Below are positions 59,888-64,000 of a stretch of DNA of 64,000 nucleotides, piece by piece. How positions within the stretch are numbered: position 1 is the stretch's first letter; the number at the start of each line of letters is the position of its first letter. Under the pieces are notes generated by a model that ran no database searches, was not told the origin of the DNA, and saw nothing but the letters and a program-made list of their open reading frames with translations. Made by a program: the position numbers and the translations under genes. This DNA is from Ditibartonella apihabitans (GTDB lineage Bacteria; Pseudomonadota; Alphaproteobacteria; Rhizobiales; Rhizobiaceae): positions 620,001 through 684,000 of the forward strand of contig NZ_CP015820.1 of NCBI RefSeq assembly GCF_002007485.1, given 5' to 3'.

Positions 59888-61247
59888 GAATATTGTCAGG
59901 GTCGAGAGCCTGTTTGATTGTCCACATGAAATCGACAGCATCTCCAAGTTCCATACGCAAATATTTTATCTTGCGTTGTCCTATACCATGTTCACCTGTG
60001 CAAGTGCCGCCCATTGATATGGCCCGTTCTGACAGCCTTTCGGTAAATTCATAGATGCGTTTTTCTTCCCTCTCGTTATCTTTCGGGTAACCGACAAAAA
60101 CATGGAAATTACCGTCACCGACATGGCCGATGATTGGACCGATCAGATTGTGTTCCTTCAAGTCTTTTTGCGTTTCCGTAACGCAATCGGCAAGACGTGA
60201 AATAGGCACACAGGCATCTGTAGAAAATACGTCGCAGTCAGGTAGGCTCGCTTCGGCAGCCCATAACGCGCTATGACGGGCTTTCCAAAGTTGAGCACGT
60301 TTTTCCGGATCGGTCGATTGCTGGAAATTGTTCGAACCATGGGCCGCAGCGATCTCGCTGAAAGTGGCGGCCTGGCTTGCAACGCCTGCCTCATCGCCAT
60401 GGAACTCGACGCAAAGCGTCGGGCGTGGCTCCAGGCTCAAACCGGAATAGGCGTTACATGCCTTGACCATAAATTCATCCATCAATTCGACACGTGCAAA
60501 GGGTATAGCACACTGGATGGACTCGATGACTGTATTACATGCGTCTCCAATTGTTGCAAAAGTGCAAATGCCGCTCGAAACGACTTCAGGTATCGGATGC
60601 AGCCTTATTGTGAGTTCGGTAAAAAGCCCGAGTGTGCCTTCCGAGCCAACGAGGAGCCGTGTCAGATCATAACCGGCGGCAGATTTTTTGGCTCTACTTG
60701 CAGTGCGGATGAGGCGGCCGTCGGCCATGACAGCCTCTGCACATAAAACCGCCTCTCTCATTGTTCCGTAACGAACAGCGCTGGTACCTGATGCGCGTGT
60801 AGCCGCCATCCCCCCGATTGATGCGTTTGCACCGGGGTCAATCGGAAAAAACAAACCGCTATCACGCAACCAACTGTTCAATTTTTCTCGCGTAATACCC
60901 GGTTGTACTGTAATTGTCATATCTTCCGGCGAAAAAGATACAACCTGATCCATTTTTGAAAAATCGATACTGATACCACCTACGGGAGCATTCAATTGCC
61001 CTTCAAGCGAGCTTCCCACGCCAAAACCGATAATCGGCATTTTATGACGGGCGCAAATTTTGACCGTCTTGACCACATCATCTTTTGACAATGCATAAAC
61101 AACGCCATCAGGCACTTCGTGTCGTAATTTTGTTTCATTGTGCGAGTGGGTATCACGAACTGAAAGATTGTTGCTGAAACGATTGCCAAAGGCCGTTTCC
61201 AATTCTTTACACACTTGATCTACGGTCTTCTGATCTAATCTAGCCAT
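59853..61247 (-). CDS. FAD-binding oxidoreductase (GlcD / D-lactate dehydrogenase cytochrome type), copy 1
   Basis: 464-aa flavoprotein oxidising a 2-hydroxy acid (D-lactate or glycolate) and passing electrons to the respiratory chain. FAD_binding_4 domain about 40-215 (PIIGFGVGSSLEGQ, IDPGANASIGGMAATRASGT) and FAD-oxidase C domain about 220-462 (IGPIIGHVGDGNFHVF, GTCTGEHGIGQRKIKYL). The E. coli-type partners GlcE and GlcF are absent here, favouring the single-subunit D-lactate dehydrogenase group. A paralogue lies 580 bases upstream in the same direction. Convergent 35-base overlap with the DUF488 gene. Confidence 0.9.
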   Translation of the reverse strand: MARLDQKTVDQVCKELETAFGNRFSNNLSVRDTHSHNETKLRHEVPDGVVYALSKDDVVKTVKICARHKMPIIGFGVGSSLEGQLNAPVGGISIDFSKMDQVVSFSPEDMTITVQPGITREKLNSWLRDSGLFFPIDPGANASIGGMAATRASGTSAVRYGTMREAVLCAEAVMADGRLIRTASRAKKSAAGYDLTRLLVGSEGTLGLFTELTIRLHPIPEVVSSGICTFATIGDACNTVIESIQCAIPFARVELMDEFMVKACNAYSGLSLEPRPTLCVEFHGDEAGVASQAATFSEIAAAHGSNNFQQSTDPEKRAQLWKARHSALWAAEASLPDCDVFSTDACVPISRLADCVTETQKDLKEHNLIGPIIGHVGDGNFHVFVGYPKDNEREEKRIYEFTERLSERAISMGGTCTGEHGIGQRKIKYLRMELGDAVDFMWTIKQALDPDNILNPGKYGFPDN

Positions 61248-61826
61248 TCTCTACACTCCTCTCCCTGTATTGGATAGCTGATTTAAAATGTTGGCACGAT
61301 TGAGAGTTATTTTTCAATAAAAATATTCGTAAAATAAATGTATTATGTCAATTCATTATAATATATTTGTTGTTTTTAATTTTTATATTAGAATGATTTT
61401 ATAAAAAAACGAAAAATGTGGAATACCATTATTCCAGAAAAATACACATGTTAAGGGTAACGGACATCAACGGGTCTCGATTATCGCATTTTCACCAATG
61501 GCGGGTCGAAACATGTTCCTCTGAAAAAAATCGTTTTGTTATCATTCAAGAAATTAAAAGCAGAGATTACTTGAGCAATTAAACGCAGGAACGCGTTTTA
61601 AAAGCGGTTTAGATATTGCGTTATGCGGATTGTAAGTTTCAAGAAAATAAACAAACCGGAATAAAATCCGAAAAACAAAAATAACCTCAGGAAATAAAAA
61701 AGCTGCCCATTTCATAAAAACAGGCAGCCGATGACAGATCAATTTGTAACAGATATATCGGAGTGAAGTGACGCTATAACGATCGTTTCAAAGTTATTGG
61801 TTGGACAGCCGCTTCACCATTGATTA
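61248..61826. other. Intergenic region between the two dehydrogenase paralogues
   Basis: Contains a terminator for copy 2 (61696-61728), an AT-rich stretch at about 61310-61410 and presumably the copy 1 promoter. No ORF found, and no remnant of a gene between the copies. Confidence 0.45.
61696..61728 (-). terminator. Rho-independent terminator after dehydrogenase copy 2
   Basis: On the minus strand GCTGCC...GGCAGC is followed by TTTTTT, about 100 bases past the copy 2 stop. This implies that the two copies are separate transcripts. Confidence 0.75.
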
Positions 61827-63224
61827 TCAATAGTCTTCAAATCCATATTTTCCGGGGTTGAGAATATTGTCAGGGTCGAGAGCTTTTTTGATAGCTCTCA
61901 TGTAATCGACAGCATCGCCAAGTTCGAGCCGCAAATATTTTGCTTTTCTTTGCCCGATGCCATGTTCACCTGTGCATGTTCCATCCATCGAAATTGCCCG
62001 TTCGGACAATCTTTCGGAAAATTCATAGACCTTCTTTTCTTCTTCTTTATTACCTTTGTGATAGCCGAGAAGAACATGGAAGTTTCCATCACCGACATGA
62101 CCGACCATTGGCCCGATAAGGTGGTGCTCCTGAAGATCTTTTTGTGTCTCACCCACACAATCGGCAAGCCTTGAAATAGGCACACAGGCATCAGTGGAAA
62201 ATACATCGCAATCCGGCAGGCTTGCCTGCGCTGCCCAGAAGGCTTCGTGGCGTGCTTTCCAGAGTTCGGCGCGTTTGTCAGGATCGGTCGAATGTTTGAA
62301 ATCTTTTGATCCATGGCTTGCTGCTATTTCACCAAACAGTGAAACTTGTGCGGCAACGCTGGTTTTATCGCCATGAAATTCGACACAAAGCGTTGGAAGG
62401 GGATCAAGTTTCAATCCCGAATAGGCATTGCAGGCTTTTGTCATGAACTCATCAAGAAGTTCGACACGTGCGAAGGGAATGGCACATTGAATTGACTCAA
62501 TAACAGCATTGCAGGCATCGGTTACAGTCGGAAAAGTGCAAGCGCCACACGAAACCACTTCCGGAACCGGATGCAGACGCAAAGTAATTTCGGTAAAAAT
62601 GCCGAGTGTTCCTTCAGAACCGACAAGAAGACGGGTCAGGTCATAGCCGGCGGCCGATTTTTTTGCGCGGCTTGCCGTGCGGATAATTCTCCCGTCTGCC
62701 ATAACCGCTTCGGCACTTAAAACAGCTTCTCTCATCGTGCCATAGCGCACGGCATTGGTTCCGGATGCACGTGTCGAGGCCATGCCACCAATAGATGCAT
62801 CGGCACCGGGGTCGATCGGGAAGAACAGACCACTGTCGCGCAACCAGCTATTTAAGGTTTCGCGGGTAATTCCGGGCTGGACAGTTATCGTCATATCTTC
62901 AGGTGAAAAAGAAACAACCTGATCCATTTTTGAAAAATCGATGCTGATGCCACCTTTAGGCGCATTAAGCTGCCCCTCAATGGAACTTCCGGCACCGAAG
63001 GGAATAATCGGCATTTTGTGCTTGGCGCAAATCTTTACGATTTTTACAACATCGTCTTTGTTGGTCGCATAGACAACGCCATTAGGAGTTTGTTGATAAA
63101 GGGCGGTCACATTATGGGAATGAGCCTGACGGACAGAAAGATTGCGGCTGAACCGGTCTCCGAAAGCCGCTTTCAATTCTTCACAAACACGATCTATTGT
63201 CGCTTCATCGCAGTGTTTTGCCAT
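61827..63224 (-). CDS. FAD-binding oxidoreductase (GlcD / D-lactate dehydrogenase cytochrome type), copy 2
   Basis: Paralogue of the preceding gene, alike over the full length (80% or more by eye). ATG 63224 (MAKHCDEATIDRV) aligns with the copy 1 start and gives 465 aa; an in-frame extension to 63293 is unlikely. FAD domain: PIIPFGAGSSIEGQ, PIDPGADASIGGMASTRASGT. C domain: IGPMVGHVGDGNFHVLLG, GTCTGEHGIGQRKAKYL. All FAD and substrate-site motifs are present in both, so both are probably active, perhaps with different substrates or control. The ribosome site (AAAGTAAAAAGA) is weak. Confidence 0.9.
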   Translation of the reverse strand: MAKHCDEATIDRVCEELKAAFGDRFSRNLSVRQAHSHNVTALYQQTPNGVVYATNKDDVVKIVKICAKHKMPIIPFGAGSSIEGQLNAPKGGISIDFSKMDQVVSFSPEDMTITVQPGITRETLNSWLRDSGLFFPIDPGADASIGGMASTRASGTNAVRYGTMREAVLSAEAVMADGRIIRTASRAKKSAAGYDLTRLLVGSEGTLGIFTEITLRLHPVPEVVSCGACTFPTVTDACNAVIESIQCAIPFARVELLDEFMTKACNAYSGLKLDPLPTLCVEFHGDKTSVAAQVSLFGEIAASHGSKDFKHSTDPDKRAELWKARHEAFWAAQASLPDCDVFSTDACVPISRLADCVGETQKDLQEHHLIGPMVGHVGDGNFHVLLGYHKGNKEEEKKVYEFSERLSERAISMDGTCTGEHGIGQRKAKYLRLELGDAVDYMRAIKKALDPDNILNPGKYGFEDY

Positions 63225-63647
63225 TCTTTTTACTTTCTCTTTGGGTGGGCAATTTTCTTTTGCCACTTTCGCGCCAAGCGCAAGAAATTGCAATGTTATT
63301 TCAAAATATTATGATTGATTTCGGTCTTCTGCGAAAATTTTTTCAAAGGATTGAAAATTTATTCAAATTCAATGAGCGCATTTGTTTATCCATTGTGAAA
63401 TCGTTTCTGTTAATGCACACCGGTTCGATGACAAAATGTTTTGGTGAATGTCAACTTCACCCGTCATTCCAGCATGATTATTTTGGCTGTTCAAAGAGGA
63501 TGCGAGTGACAGACTTAATTCACATCTATCTCCATGCTTTTTGTGAATGCTCTGACCTCTGATCAATCCACTTTAAAACTCTTCATTCAATATGATGAGC
63601 GGCGAAGATTGACCTGATCTAATAAGGTTGCCGAAAACACCGTTAGC
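63225..63647. other. Non-coding gap upstream of copy 2
   Basis: Should contain the copy 2 promoter on the minus strand. An imperfect stem around 63635-63661 overlapping the ATPase stop codon could end that gene. Nothing else recognised. Confidence 0.35.
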
Positions 63648-64000
63648 CTATAAACGGGGTTTGAAACGTTTCAAACGCAATGCATTGGAAAGCACAAAGA
63701 CACTTGAAATTGCCATTGCTGCGGCAGATAGCATTGGCGACAATTGTACGCCCCAGACCGGATAGAAAATTCCGGCAGCAACAGGAATGAGTAAAACATT
63801 ATAACCGAATGCCCAGAACAAATTCTGCTTGATGTTGCGGATTGTTGCTTTTGAAATGGCAATCGCATTGACAACGCCTGTCGGATCGCCCGACATCAAT
63901 ACAACATCCGCGCTTTCAATAGCGACATCGGCACCGGTTCCAATGGCGATACCGGTATCGGCAGCCGCAAGTGCCGGCGCATCATTGATGCCATCACCAA
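63648..64000 (-). CDS. Copper-type P1B ATPase, C-terminal part (cut by window end)
   Basis: Only the last ~117 residues are in the window; the frame is open to the edge, so the gene continues beyond 64000. Visible: the hinge DGINDAPAL followed by [24 protein letters not shown], then two final membrane segments with [18 protein letters not shown] and the C-terminal [29 protein letters not shown] and the SSVxVLxNALRL pattern are typical of Cu+ exporters (CopA), unlike the zinc-type pump at 12290. The CPC and HMA parts are not visible. Confidence 0.88.
   Translation of the reverse strand, partial: GDGINDAPALAAADTGIAIGTGADVAIESADVVLMSGDPTGVVNAIAISKATIRNIKQNLFWAFGYNVLLIPVAAGIFYPVWGVQLSPMLSAAAMAISSVFVLSNALRLKRFKPRL

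Overview
The window is a gene-dense, moderately AT-rich chromosomal segment (about 44% GC by impression) from an alphaproteobacterium of the order Hyphomicrobiales. The gene pairs rppH(ialA)-ialB next to ctpA, the obgE-proB-proA-nadD-rsfS-rlmH order and many best-fit protein motifs point to Bartonella or a very close relative. A catalase/OxyR locus, a dipeptide ABC transporter, acetate permease and two lactate/glycolate-type dehydrogenases are more than the small blood-borne Bartonella usually carry, so a bee-gut type (B. apis-like) is a reasonable guess, but that is inference. I see no phage, insertion sequence, CRISPR array or rRNA operon.

Layout. 1-346: 5' part of a tRNA-Gln-like gene on the minus strand at the window edge, then a non-coding stretch. 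347-12244 (+): housekeeping run ppx, rlmE, obgE, proB, proA, nadD, rsfS, rlmH, an EnvC-like factor, ctpA, rppH/ialA, ialB. 12290-15589: zinc/cadmium resistance locus, a P-type ATPase divergent from a merR regulator with a clear MerR-type operator, plus a small metal chaperone. 15702-18861: two metabolite:proton symporters around yggT. 19424-23700 (-): ppa, typA, mgtE, with a candidate small RNA between typA and mgtE. 24484-29876 (+): a lone peptide-type substrate-binding protein, M3 oligopeptidase, leuD and a zincin-like protein that has lost its HExxH histidines. 30180-34734: SGNH-like protein and MltB transglycosylase (-), galU and kdsD (+). 34995-46360 (+): aldA, an M24 peptidase, dppA, a second dppA broken by two one-base deletions, dppBCDF and an alcohol dehydrogenase. 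46423-50646: katA (-), tandem universal-stress protein and oxyR (+). 51218-58810: guaB (-), phospholipase D family protein (-), MFS exporter (+), actP-yjcH (-). 59525-64000: DUF488 protein (+), two tandem FAD-linked dehydrogenase paralogues (-), and the C-terminal part of a copper-type P-ATPase (-) cut by the window end.

How it fits together. The first third is core growth machinery (ribosome maturation, proline and NAD synthesis, envelope proteolysis). The middle is nutrient capture: peptide uptake (DppABCDF, stand-alone binding protein), intracellular peptide breakdown (M3 and M24 peptidases), and oxidation of small carbon compounds (AldA, alcohol dehydrogenase, ActP, D-lactate/glycolate-type dehydrogenases). 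Around it lie stress functions (catalase, OxyR, Usp, metal efflux). Strikingly AT-rich non-coding islands sit in front of many of these accessory genes but not the housekeeping run.

Most notable: a 4 x 16-bp tandem repeat in the leader of yjcH-actP; a 3 x 17-bp tandem repeat before the M3 peptidase; a candidate ~155-nt small RNA; a perfect stem-loop ending at the base before the kdsD start codon; a short ORF with strong Shine-Dalgarno followed by a hairpin before an MFS exporter; the doubly frameshifted dppA copy; and the zincin-family protein lacking its metal ligands. I found no clear novel multi-gene system.
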